Shown here: one piece after another, positions 52,784-60,997 of the stretch
Layout of the letters: every line of letters starts with the position of its first letter
Numbering within the stretch: the first letter of the stretch is position 1
Position numbers and translations under genes: made by a program
NCBI GenBank assembly: GCA_004020875.1
Contig: SAPZ01000005.1
Location: forward strand, 124,001-188,000
Length of the DNA stretch: 64,000 bases
DNA from: Mesorhizobium sp.
Lineage (GTDB): Bacteria > Pseudomonadota > Alphaproteobacteria > Rhizobiales > Rhizobiaceae
Direction: 5' to 3'
Notes under the pieces: model-generated
What the model saw: only the letters and a program-made list of their open reading frames with translations
The model's database searches: none
Told to the model about the DNA's origin: nothing

Positions 52784-55558
52784 ATGTTTTTCAGCCTGAT
52801 CGCCATTGCCGCCGTCATAGCTCTTTTCGTCATCGTTTCACGACAGCAGAACCGCATCGCGCTGGTCGAGCGCGAGCTCGGCGTCCTGCGCGGCCTGGTG
52901 CAGTCGGGAGCTTCGCTGCCCGCGCCCAAGGCGGCCGCGCATCAAGGTCTTTCCGAGGAGGTCAAGGTAGCCGCGTCGCCTGTCGCGCCGTTGGCCGACG
53001 GCACGACCATAACCGAGGAGGGAGTCGCGACTCCCGAGGTCGTCGAAAGCGAGGCCGAGGCCGGACCCTGGACGAAGGCCCAGGCGGCCGGGGGGCGATC
53101 CGCCGAGCCGTCCGAACCGGCGCAACTCCAACTCGTGGCCGAGGCGCCCGCGGCTGAGACGCCCACGGCCGCCAAGGTGGCACGGCAGACCGATGTCGAG
53201 ACGGCGCTGGGCACGCGCTGGGCGGTCTGGGTCGGCGGCATCGCGCTGGCGCTGGGCGGCCTGTTCCTGATCCGCTACACCATCGAGGCCGGCATTTTCG
53301 GCCCCGGCGTGCGCCTGACCATGGCCGGCATCCTCGGCCTGGCGCTGATTGGGGGCGCCGAATTCATACGCCGCACCGGCTTCAAGGTGCCGGTGCAGGG
53401 TGCCGCCGGCGCCTATATCCCCTCGATCCTCACGGCTGCCGGCGCCTTCATCCTGTTCGGCACGGTCTACGCGGCGCACGGCATCTACGGCTTCATCGGG
53501 CCCGCAACTGCCTTCGCGCTGCTTGGCGTCATCGGCGTCGGGACCATTGTCGCTTCGCTGGTGCATGGCCTGGCGCTGGCCGGCATTGGCCTCGTCGGCG
53601 CCATGGTCACGCCCTCGCTGGTCGCCTCGCAGGCGCCCAATCCCTGGGCCTTGTTCGTCTATCTGGCGATCGTGCTCGCCGCGAGCGCTGCAACCGCCCG
53701 CTTCCGCGACTGGAAGGCGCTGATGGCGGCCGCTTTCGTCGGCACCGGCGTCTGGACTATTCTCTACATGGTGGACGCACCCGATGTGAACCTCGCTGCC
53801 GTCCTGTTCATCAGCCTTGCTACCCTTGCAGTGCTTGCCTTCGTTTGGCTCGGCCTTTTCATGGTTACTGGCCGCGAAGGTGCGGCGCGCGGCTTCGACT
53901 GGCCGTCGATCGTGCCCGGCTTCTTCATCGCCCTGACTGCGATGGGCCTTTCCGTCGATCCGGCTTTTGCCAGCGCAGGCGATGCCTTGCATGGCGCGGT
54001 CCTTTTGGCTGCGCTGGTCGGGGTGGCGCTCTACCGGCCGCGCGCTCTTCCGCTGGTCTTCGCCGCCGGCATCGCCGCCGTGCTGATCTATCTCGGCATA
54101 ATCCCGCCCGCCACGATCGGCGCCGATGCGCTCGATGTCGGGCTGGACGCCCAACCTTTGGCATCGTCCGATGCGCTGACTTTCCGCATCGGCATCGCGC
54201 TTGGCCTGGTCTTCCTCGCCGCCGGCTTCTGGGCGGCGCGCCGCTTCGCCGCCACCGCTTCGACACGCGCGGCTTGCTGGGCTGCTTGGGGCGTCATTCC
54301 TCCGCTGGTGGTGCTGACCGCCCTGTGGCTGACCTTCGGCGATATCGACCGCGACCTTGGCTATGCGCTGCCGGCCTTATTGCTGATGCTCGTCTTTGCC
54401 GTCGGCGGCGAGTGGATCGCACGCGCCGAGCAGCCGCCGCTGGCGGGCGGTCCGGCTGTGTCCTTCGCGCTCGGCGGCGCGGGCGTCGCCGGCTTGCTGA
54501 TGCTGCACATGGCCTTCGGCTCGGGCTGGACGACCGTGCTGCTCGGCGCGGCCGCCATTCTGCCGGCGTTGGCCACGCGCTGGCGGTCTTACCCTGCGCT
54601 GGGCTGGATAGCGGTGGGCGCGGCGGTCGCGGTGCTCGGTCGCGTCGCCTTCGATCCCACCATCGTCGGCGCTGAATTCCTGTCCAGGACGCCGGTCTTC
54701 AACTGGCTGCTGCCGGGCTACGGCGTGCCGGCACTCGCCTTCGGCTTTGCCGCATGGCAACTTGCCCGCACCACCAGTGGCCGGCCGCGCCTTGCCATGG
54801 AGGCGGCCTCGGCGCTGTTCGCGCTGCTCACCATCGCCATGCTGGTGCGCCACGCCATGCATGGCGGCGTCATCGACATCGGCGCGGTCACGCTTGCCGA
54901 GCAGGCGATCTACACGCTGATCGCGCTCGGCGCCGGCGCCATACTGGTCGCAATAGACATGCGCTCGCCGAGCTCGGTTCTGCGCTATGGCTCGATAGCC
55001 GCCGGCGTGATCTCGGCGGGCCTCATCGCCATTCAGCATTTCGTGGTGCTAAACCCGCTGCTGACGGACGAGTCGACAGGCACGATCCCGGTCTTCAACC
55101 TTCTGTTCCTCGCCTACCTGCTGCCTGCCATCGCCGCCGGCGCGCTGGCGCTCTATGTCCGCGACAAGCGCCCGCGATGGTACGCGGCGATGCTGGCGCT
55201 GATCGCTGCGTTGCTTGCCTTCGCCTACGCCACGCTCTCGGTGCGCCGCCTGTTCAAGGGCGAGTTCATCGCCCTGTGGAGCGGGCTTGGGCAGCTCGAG
55301 ACCTACACCTATTCGGCGCTGTGGCTGGTCATCGGCGTGGCGCTGCTCACCGCCGGCGTCTGGCTGAAATCGCAGGTGCTGCGCATCGCCTCCGCCGTGC
55401 TGATCGCGGTCGCGGTGGTGAAGGTCTTCCTATTCGACATGTCGGAACTGGAAGGCGTGCTGCGCGCGCTCTCCTTCATCGGCCTCGGTGCCGTGCTGAT
55501 CGGCATCGGCCTGTTCTATCAGCGGCTGCTGACGCGGGCGGCGAGGGACGCCAAGTAG
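52784..55558 (+). CDS. DUF2339 multi-pass membrane protein
   Basis: A 924-residue protein with about 25 hydrophobic helices along its length. The N-terminus has one helix (MFFSLIAIAAVIALFVIVSR), a short coiled coil and an Ala/Glu/Pro linker to residue 150; the membrane block starts WAVWVGGIALALGGLFLIRY. This is the DUF2339 architecture; its role is unknown, although links to envelope or transport have been proposed for relatives. ATG 52784 follows GAGGG. There is no operon partner. Confidence 0.87.
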   Translation: MFFSLIAIAAVIALFVIVSRQQNRIALVERELGVLRGLVQSGASLPAPKAAAHQGLSEEVKVAASPVAPLADGTTITEEGVATPEVVESEAEAGPWTKAQAAGGRSAEPSEPAQLQLVAEAPAAETPTAAKVARQTDVETALGTRWAVWVGGIALALGGLFLIRYTIEAGIFGPGVRLTMAGILGLALIGGAEFIRRTGFKVPVQGAAGAYIPSILTAAGAFILFGTVYAAHGIYGFIGPATAFALLGVIGVGTIVASLVHGLALAGIGLVGAMVTPSLVASQAPNPWALFVYLAIVLAASAATARFRDWKALMAAAFVGTGVWTILYMVDAPDVNLAAVLFISLATLAVLAFVWLGLFMVTGREGAARGFDWPSIVPGFFIALTAMGLSVDPAFASAGDALHGAVLLAALVGVALYRPRALPLVFAAGIAAVLIYLGIIPPATIGADALDVGLDAQPLASSDALTFRIGIALGLVFLAAGFWAARRFAATASTRAACWAAWGVIPPLVVLTALWLTFGDIDRDLGYALPALLLMLVFAVGGEWIARAEQPPLAGGPAVSFALGGAGVAGLLMLHMAFGSGWTTVLLGAAAILPALATRWRSYPALGWIAVGAAVAVLGRVAFDPTIVGAEFLSRTPVFNWLLPGYGVPALAFGFAAWQLARTTSGRPRLAMEAASALFALLTIAMLVRHAMHGGVIDIGAVTLAEQAIYTLIALGAGAILVAIDMRSPSSVLRYGSIAAGVISAGLIAIQHFVVLNPLLTDESTGTIPVFNLLFLAYLLPAIAAGALALYVRDKRPRWYAAMLALIAALLAFAYATLSVRRLFKGEFIALWSGLGQLETYTYSALWLVIGVALLTAGVWLKSQVLRIASAVLIAVAVVKVFLFDMSELEGVLRALSFIGLGAVLIGIGLFYQRLLTRAARDAK

Positions 55559-55593
55559 ATTTCTGGAAAGAATATGCATTGTTGTATATCTAG

Positions 55594-55613
55594 AATATCC
55601 GAAAAAGGATATT
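55594..55613. promoter_or_regulatory. Palindromic operator overlapping the vapB ribosome site
   Basis: AATATCC and GGATATT pair around GAAAAA, immediately upstream of vapB. A second imperfect palindrome around CTAG (55586-55599) lies just before. This is where antitoxin autoregulation of TA operons is usually found. Confidence 0.5.
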
Positions 55614-55616
55614 GGC

Positions 55617-55859
55617 ATGCCTCTCTACATACGTGACGATGAAGTGGATGCGCTGGCCGCCAAGTTGCAGCGCGAAACAAACGCACCGAGCAAGACTGAG
55701 GCGGTGCGGACAGCCCTTATTCACGAACTGGAACGCAATCGTGCCAAGGTACCGCTGCGCGATCGGATTGTCCGGCTTCAAGCGGAGGCGAAGAAGATCG
55801 GTCTGCCCAATCCCGATTTCGATATGAAGAAATTCACCGATGAGATGTGGGAAGAATGA
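55617..55859 (+). CDS. vapB: VapB-type antitoxin
   Basis: An 80-residue protein: MPLYIRDDEVDALAAKLQRE, then TNAPSKTEAVRTALIHEL, the ribbon-helix-helix-like N-terminus, with an acidic C-terminal tail (KKFTDEMWEE) that would fill the toxin active site. It resembles the PSK-operon transcription-factor family. A palindrome just upstream suggests autorepression. Local GC is lower than in the core genes, as expected of a mobile TA module. The toxin frame next to it is broken. Confidence 0.87.
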   Translation: MPLYIRDDEVDALAAKLQRETNAPSKTEAVRTALIHELERNRAKVPLRDRIVRLQAEAKKIGLPNPDFDMKKFTDEMWEE

Positions 55860-56264
55860 TGTTTGTCGACGCTTGCGTGATCGTCGCAATTCTCAACCAG
55901 GAACCGGAAGTTATTCAAGCAACTCTCCCGGCCTGTCGACTTCTACGTCTCTGCCATGGTCCGTTTTGAAGCGACGCAGGCTTTGGCGCGAGCCGGCGCG
56001 GGTTCTCGCAAGCCGACCGCTGAAGCACTCCTCAAAGCCCGCGATCTGGTGGATCAACTCATTGTGGAAATTGGCGGGGAAAATGTCCCGATCGGCGACG
56101 AGATCGGTTCGCGTGCTATCGATGCCAGCGCTCAATATGGCAAAACCGTTGGTCATCAAGCTGACCTGAATTTGGGTGACTGTTTTGCCTATGCCTGCGC
56201 GAAAGCTCTCGGCACTCCGCTGCTCTACAAAGGCAATGATTTCCTGCTCACGGATTTGAGATAG
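55856..56264 (+). pseudogene. vapC: VapC PIN-domain toxin, frameshifted
   Basis: The first frame starts ATG 55856 or 55859, overlapping the vapB stop, and reads FVDACVIVAILNQEPEVIQ, a typical VapC N-terminus with the first catalytic Asp. It then runs into TGA near 55967. The rest of a PIN domain continues in the next frame: LSRPVDFYVSAMVRFEATQA, later [20 protein letters not shown] and the end TDLR. The two frames join if one base is removed around 55914-55925. Either the toxin is a pseudogene, or a +1 frameshift or a sequencing error is present. Confidence 0.82.
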
Positions 56265-56423
56265 GTAGGCTTTCTCGCGATTGCCGGGAATAAGCCGGCC
56301 TGCGCCCGCGTTATCCACGTGCTTGGGTAATCGCAGCGGTTCGGCCGCTTCGCGCTGACTGCTTGCACCGCGCCGGGAAGGCGCGTTCTATCGGGATAGA
56401 AAGCGACCACGAAACAAGCGGTC

Positions 56424-56942
56424 ATGGACGACAAGAAGGCAGCGATCCTGAGCGAGATACCGCGGTTGCGGCGCTACGCGCGCTCGCTGCTGCGCGACCG
56501 CGATTCCGCCGACGACCTCGTCCAGGACTGCCTGGAGCGGGCGCTTGTGCGGCTCGACAACTGGCAGACTGGAGAAAGCCCCCGGAGGTGGCTGTTTACG
56601 ATCATGCATCACTTGTTCATCGACCAGATGCGCAAGGTCAATCGGCGCGGCGAGGCGGCGATGCTGCCTCTCGAAGCCGGTGAGGCCCAAGCCGCGCCCG
56701 CCGATCAGGTCGAGACCATCGCCTCGCGCGAGATCATGGACGCCCTGCAGGCGATCAGCCCCGATCGCCGCGCGGCGTTGGTGATGGTCGCCATCGAGGG
56801 CTTTTCCTATGCCGAGGCCGCCAACATCCTTGGGGTGCCGGCCGGCACGCTGATGTCGCGCATCGCGCGCGGCCGCGAGGAATTGCGAGGATTGCTCGAC
56901 GACACATCGCGCCGCCGCTCGATAAGGATCGTCGAGAAATGA
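56424..56942 (+). CDS. ECF-type RNA polymerase sigma factor
   Basis: A 172-residue sigma-70 family protein with region 2 (SADDLVQDCLERALVRLDNW, SPRRWLFTIMHHLFIDQMRK) and region 4 (ALVMVAIEGFSYAEAANILG, VPAGTLMSRIARGREELR). The short linker marks the ECF group. The stop overlaps the next gene by four bases (ATGA), and that gene encodes its membrane anti-sigma factor. The signal controlling it is unknown. Confidence 0.92.
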   Translation: MDDKKAAILSEIPRLRRYARSLLRDRDSADDLVQDCLERALVRLDNWQTGESPRRWLFTIMHHLFIDQMRKVNRRGEAAMLPLEAGEAQAAPADQVETIASREIMDALQAISPDRRAALVMVAIEGFSYAEAANILGVPAGTLMSRIARGREELRGLLDDTSRRRSIRIVEK

Positions 56943-57733
56943 CCCGCCGCGATTTTTCCGAACGCGATATCCATATGGCCCTCGACGGCGAATTGCCGGG
57001 CGAGGAGCACATGGCTTACGACGCCTGGCTTGAGGCCAATCCCGAGATGAAGGCGAAGTCCGCGCGCTACATTGCTGACCGCGCCGCCATGCGGACCGCC
57101 TTCGCGGGCGTGATGGACGAGCCGGTTCCGGCGAGGCTGCGGCAGGTGGTGCTTGGCGAGGTGCCTGCAAGAGCATCGGCCTGGCGCTCGCGGTGGTGGT
57201 TGTCGGCTGCCGCGGCCGTGATGCTCGCGGTCGGTGGCCTCGGCGGCTATGTCGCCGGTGTCGACAGCATCGCCCGTCGCGGCGACGGCGACGATCGACT
57301 CGCCGAGCAGGCGATCGCCGCCCATGTCACCTACGCTGCCGAGAATCGCCACGCCGTTGAAGTCCCTGCGAGCGACAAGGACCATCTCCAGACCTGGCTG
57401 TCGAACCGTGTCGGGCTGAAGCTGGTCGCGCCCGATCTTGCGGCCGAGGGCTTCGATCTCGTCGGCGGCCGGCTGTTGCCTGCCGGCGGCCAAGGCAAGG
57501 CGGCGATGCTGCTCTATGAGGACGCCAAGGGCGAGCGCATCTCGCTCTATGTCACCGCCGAATCGTCGGAGACATCCAAGGGCACCTACGCGGCCGAGGC
57601 GGGCGGACCGGAAGCAGTCTACTGGCTCGACAAGGGCTACGCCTGCGCGGTCGTCGGCTCATTGCCGCCGGAGCGCCTGTCGGACGTTGCAAAGAGCGCC
57701 TATGGCCAGCTGGTGGCCGGCATATCGAGCTGA
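56939..57733 (+). CDS. Membrane anti-sigma factor partnered with the ECF sigma
   Basis: A 264-residue protein. The cytoplasmic N-terminal 80 residues (SERDIHMALDGELPGEEHMA and on) would bind the sigma factor. One transmembrane helix, WLSAAAAVMLAVGGLGGYVA, crosses the inner membrane near residues 82-102. About 150 periplasmic residues follow, ending EAVYWLDKGYACAVVGSL. There is no zinc motif, so an Rsi-type anti-sigma without ZAS is likely. Translation is coupled to the sigma gene. Confidence 0.87.
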   Translation: MTRRDFSERDIHMALDGELPGEEHMAYDAWLEANPEMKAKSARYIADRAAMRTAFAGVMDEPVPARLRQVVLGEVPARASAWRSRWWLSAAAAVMLAVGGLGGYVAGVDSIARRGDGDDRLAEQAIAAHVTYAAENRHAVEVPASDKDHLQTWLSNRVGLKLVAPDLAAEGFDLVGGRLLPAGGQGKAAMLLYEDAKGERISLYVTAESSETSKGTYAAEAGGPEAVYWLDKGYACAVVGSLPPERLSDVAKSAYGQLVAGISS

Positions 57734-57758
57734 ACCAGCTGCGTTTTTCGGCGGCCGG

Positions 57759-57793
57759 CAGTCGCTTGAACAGCAATTCTGTTCAAGCGACTG
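57759..57793. terminator. Perfect 15-pair stem-loop after the anti-sigma gene
   Basis: CAGTCGCTTGAACAG and CTGTTCAAGCGACTG are exact complements around CAATT. The sequence after it (GCCCTTTGC) has only a weak U-run. It lies 26 bases past the stop of the sigma operon and would help separate it from the next genes. Confidence 0.6.
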
Positions 57794-57858
57794 GCCCTTT
57801 GCTGCCGCCGCGGAAACTGTCACAATTCGGCCCTAATCAAGGAGCGATAGCGCTTGAT

Positions 57859-57884
57859 GAATACTGGCGCTTCGGCCAGTATTC
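57859..57884. other. Perfect 9-pair palindrome upstream of the GNAT-C39 gene
   Basis: GAATACTGG and CCAGTATTC surround CGCTTCGG, 57 bases before the start codon at 57941. It could be an operator or a leader hairpin. Confidence 0.4.
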
Positions 57885-57940
57885 GCGACGCATCCACCGG
57901 GGCCGTTTCTTAAACCCAATCGAGGTTCTCCCAAGCCCGC

Positions 57941-59038
57941 ATGCCTGCCGAGATCCGCAAGGCCCGCGCGTCAGACGTCGATGACCTCGCCGCCATCGAG
58001 AAGGCTGTTTTTCCGGGCGACAGGCTGTCGCGCCGCTCCTTCCGCCAGTTCATCGAACGCGAAACCGCCGAGATGCTGGTGGCCGAGAACGAGGGCCGGG
58101 TCGCCGGCTATGCGGTGGTGCTGTTTCGCAAGGGCAGCGGCGTGGCGCGGCTCTATTCCATCGCCGTCGGTCCCTTCTTCGGCCGCCTCGGCATCGGCCG
58201 GCTTCTGCTGGCGGCCGCCGAAGAGGCGGCCTTTGAGCACGACCGTCTGTTGCTGCGCCTCGAGGTGCGCGAGGACAATGATCGCGCCATCCATATCTAC
58301 GAACAGGCCGGCTATCGGAAATTGGGTCGCGAGCCCGACTATTACGAGGATGGCGCGACGGCGCTACGCTACGAAAAGACGCTACGCGGCGACACGCCCA
58401 CGGCAACCAAAGTGCCGTTCTACCAGCAGACCTGCGAGTTTACCTGCGGCCCATGCTGCCTGATGATGGCGATGGCGAATTTCGACCGTGGCTTCGTGCC
58501 CGATCCGGTTATGGAAATCCGCCTGTGGCGCGAGGCGACCACGGTCTTCATGATGTCGGGTCCGGGCGGCTGCGAGCCTTTCGGCCTGGCAGTCGCCGGT
58601 TATGAGAGCGGCCTCGCCGCCGAGATATTCGTCTCCTTCTACGGCGCTCTGTTCCTGCAGTCGGTGAGGAGCGAGGACAAGCGCCGGGTGATGGAGCTCG
58701 CCCAAGTCGATTTCCGCCGCCGCGCCGAACTTTACGGCGTCCCGGTTAACTACCGTCCGTTCGGCATCGGCGACATCCGCCAAGCCCTCGCCGAGGGCAA
58801 GCTGGTGGTGGTGCTGGTCAGCGGCTTCCTTATGTTCGGCAAGAAGGTGCCGCATTGGGTGCTGGCCATCGGTGACGATGGCGATCATATCCTGATCCAC
58901 GACCCCTGGGTCGAGGACGAGAGGCAAGAAACGATCCTTGATGCCGCGAACATTCCGGTGCCCTACGACATCTTCATGAACATGGCGCAATTCGGCCGCG
59001 ACGGTCTGCGCGCCGCCATCACTCTGGGAAAACGCTGA
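57941..59038 (+). CDS. GNAT acetyltransferase fused to C39-like cysteine peptidase
   Basis: A 365-residue two-domain protein. Residues about 1-150 are a GNAT acyltransferase: GRVAGYAVVLFRKGSGVARL, VGPFFGRLGIGRLLLAAAEE (acetyl-CoA loop) and IYEQAGYRKLGREPDYYEDG. Residues about 155-365 are a papain-like C39-type peptidase: FYQQTCEFTCGPCCLMMAMA with Gln and nucleophile Cys, KVPHWVLAIGDDGDHI with His, then LIHDPWVEDE with Asp, so the triad is complete. The next gene, an RLAN/RimK-type ligase, starts four bases after the stop. I take the pair as one functional unit making or trimming an amide-linked product. Confidence 0.9.
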   Translation: MPAEIRKARASDVDDLAAIEKAVFPGDRLSRRSFRQFIERETAEMLVAENEGRVAGYAVVLFRKGSGVARLYSIAVGPFFGRLGIGRLLLAAAEEAAFEHDRLLLRLEVREDNDRAIHIYEQAGYRKLGREPDYYEDGATALRYEKTLRGDTPTATKVPFYQQTCEFTCGPCCLMMAMANFDRGFVPDPVMEIRLWREATTVFMMSGPGGCEPFGLAVAGYESGLAAEIFVSFYGALFLQSVRSEDKRRVMELAQVDFRRRAELYGVPVNYRPFGIGDIRQALAEGKLVVVLVSGFLMFGKKVPHWVLAIGDDGDHILIHDPWVEDERQETILDAANIPVPYDIFMNMAQFGRDGLRAAITLGKR

Positions 59039-59042
59039 GACA

Positions 59043-60506
59043 ATGACCTGGGTTATCCTGACAGGCAGGCAGAACGATCTCGACCAGGTGGCCACGCCCC
59101 ACAAGATCATCACCAACCGCGACTATCTCGCGCATCCGGCGCTGTTCCGCGGCCAGCGGCCGAAGGTGATCAACCTGTCCAACAATTACGGCTACCAGAG
59201 CCGCGGCTACTATGCCTCGCTGCTCGCCGGCTCGCGCGGCCACCGGGTGATCCCGACCGTCGAGACCATGATCGACCTCTCGGAGCGCAAGCTCTACGAG
59301 CACGCCCTGCCGGAGCTCGAGCTTGCCTTGAACAAATGCCGCAAGGACCTGGGCGGGACTTTCCCTGCCAAGGTCGCGATCTTCTTCGGCATCGGCCCGT
59401 CCAAGGTCTGGGACCGCTTCACCAGGCTTCTGTTCGACTGGTTCCGCGCGCCGGCGCTCGAGGTCCACATCAAGGACAGCGCCGAATGGGCCTCGATCCG
59501 CAAGATCGGCTTCCTGCCGCTCGCCCGCATGACCGAGGATGAGGAAGAGTTCTTCCTGCAATGCCTGGACACCTACACCAACCGCGAGTGGCGCGACACC
59601 AAGGGCCGCACGCCGGCGCGCTATACGTTCGCGACGCTGGTCGACCCGCACGAGGAACTGCCGCCGTCGGAGATCTCCTCGCTTCGCTACTGGGCGAGGA
59701 TCGCCGAGAAGATGGGCGTGGAAGTCGAGCCGATCACCAGGAAGGATCTCGCCAAGCTCGCAAATTACGACGCGCTGTTCATCCGCGAGACGACGTCGAT
59801 CTCCAACCACACTTATCGCTTCGCGCGCCGCGCCCAGCAGGAAGGCATGCCGGTGATCGACGACCCGCTGTCGATGATCCGCTGCACCAACAAGGTCTAT
59901 CTCAACGAGTTGATGACCTTCAACAAGGTGCCGGTGCCGCCGACGGTGATGATTGCCGGCACCTCCGACTTCGAAGTGGCTGCGCAGACGCTTGGCTTTC
60001 CGCTGGTGCTGAAGATCCCGGATTCGTCCTTCTCGCGCGGCGTCAAGAAATGCGAGAACATGGCGGAGCTGACCAAGCTCGCGACCGAATGGCTTGAGGA
60101 TTCCGATCTCCTGATCGCGCAGAAATTCATCCCGACCGAATATGACTGGCGCGTCGGCGTGCTCGGCGGCCAGCCGCTCTTTGCCGTGCATTACCTGATG
60201 GCGAAGAAGCACTGGCAGATCGTCAACCACAAGGCCAGCGGCAAGCCCGACCAGGGCGGCATCAAGACGTTCACGCTGAAGCAGACGCCGCCGCATGTCG
60301 TCGAGACGGCGGTCAAGGCGGCCAAATGCATCGGCGACGGCCTCTACGGCGTCGACCTCAAGGAGACCAAGGACGGGGTCTTCGTCATCGAGGTCAACGA
60401 CAATCCCAATCTCGACCATGGCTGGGAGGATTCGGGCGAGAAGGACGAGCTTTGGGTGCGGCTGACGCAATGGTTCCTGGAGCGCCTGGAGAGGCCGGAG
60501 AAGTAG
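59043..60506 (+). CDS. RLAN-domain RimK-like ATP-grasp ligase
   Basis: A 487-residue ligase. Residues about 1-200 form the RLAN-type N-terminal domain (NYGYQSRGYYASLLAGSRGH, RGHRVIPTVETMIDLSERKL). Residues about 290-487 form the ATP-grasp domain: PVPPTVMIAGTSDFEVAAQT, LGFPLVLKIPDSSFSRGVKK (ATP lysines, glycine loop) and GVFVIEVNDNPNLDHGWED, with metal-binding Glu and Asn. It would use ATP to join an amino acid to a carboxylate. Four bases separate it from the GNAT-C39 gene, a pairing I recall as nearly constant in this family. The substrate is unknown. Confidence 0.9.
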   Translation: MTWVILTGRQNDLDQVATPHKIITNRDYLAHPALFRGQRPKVINLSNNYGYQSRGYYASLLAGSRGHRVIPTVETMIDLSERKLYEHALPELELALNKCRKDLGGTFPAKVAIFFGIGPSKVWDRFTRLLFDWFRAPALEVHIKDSAEWASIRKIGFLPLARMTEDEEEFFLQCLDTYTNREWRDTKGRTPARYTFATLVDPHEELPPSEISSLRYWARIAEKMGVEVEPITRKDLAKLANYDALFIRETTSISNHTYRFARRAQQEGMPVIDDPLSMIRCTNKVYLNELMTFNKVPVPPTVMIAGTSDFEVAAQTLGFPLVLKIPDSSFSRGVKKCENMAELTKLATEWLEDSDLLIAQKFIPTEYDWRVGVLGGQPLFAVHYLMAKKHWQIVNHKASGKPDQGGIKTFTLKQTPPHVVETAVKAAKCIGDGLYGVDLKETKDGVFVIEVNDNPNLDHGWEDSGEKDELWVRLTQWFLERLERPEK

Positions 60507-60702
60507 GGGATGGGGGAGGAGGACTGAGGAATTGAAGAATTAAAGAATAGAGTGTCTGGCGGAATCATCCGTCACCGCTTTCTCGGCTTCTCGTTTCCTA
60601 ATATCCTCGGTTCCTCAGTTCCTCAGTTCTTCATTTTCCTCAGTTCTAAAATTCTTCAATTCTTCAGTTCCCCAATTCCAATCATTCAAACCGAGGGGAA
60701 GC
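60507..60702. repeat. Polypyrimidine degenerate tandem repeat region
   Basis: The stretch from about 60600 to 60675 is built from degenerate CTCAGTTC/TTCTTCAATTC units (CCTCAGTTCCTCAGTTCTTC, CAATTCTTCAGTTCC). A purine-rich segment at 60521-60548 (GGACTGAGGAATTGAAGAAT) is nearly complementary to 60651-60671. It is AT-rich and not coding, between the ligase and DUF3303 genes. Confidence 0.75.
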
Positions 60703-60975
60703 ATGCTGTTCTTCGTGATCGAGGACTTTCGCGGCGCGGACCGCAAGGAGATCTACCGCCGCTTTCGCGATAAGGGCCGGCTGAAGCCCGACGAGCTCAT
60801 TGTCCACCACTCTTGGATCGCAGGCGACATGAGCCGCTGCTTCATGCTGGTGGAGGCCGAGGATGTGACGATCCTGCAGCGCTGGGCCATCGAGTGGAAC
60901 GACCTGGTGGAGTTCGAGATCGTTCCGGTGGCGACGAGCAAGGATATGGTCGCCGCGCTGGCCGGCCATCTTTGA
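60703..60975 (+). CDS. DUF3303-like small protein
   Basis: A 90-residue soluble protein: MLFFVIEDFRGADRKEIYRR, RLKPDELIVHHSWIAGDMSR and CFMLVEAEDVTILQRWAIEW. It resembles the DUF3303 (ferredoxin-like fold) family, function unknown. GAGGGGAAG stands in front of ATG 60703. It follows the ligase gene by 196 bases of repeat sequence and may or may not share its transcript. Confidence 0.82.
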   Translation: MLFFVIEDFRGADRKEIYRRFRDKGRLKPDELIVHHSWIAGDMSRCFMLVEAEDVTILQRWAIEWNDLVEFEIVPVATSKDMVAALAGHL

Positions 60976-60997
60976 GCAGGTGCCCGGATTGCCGTTG

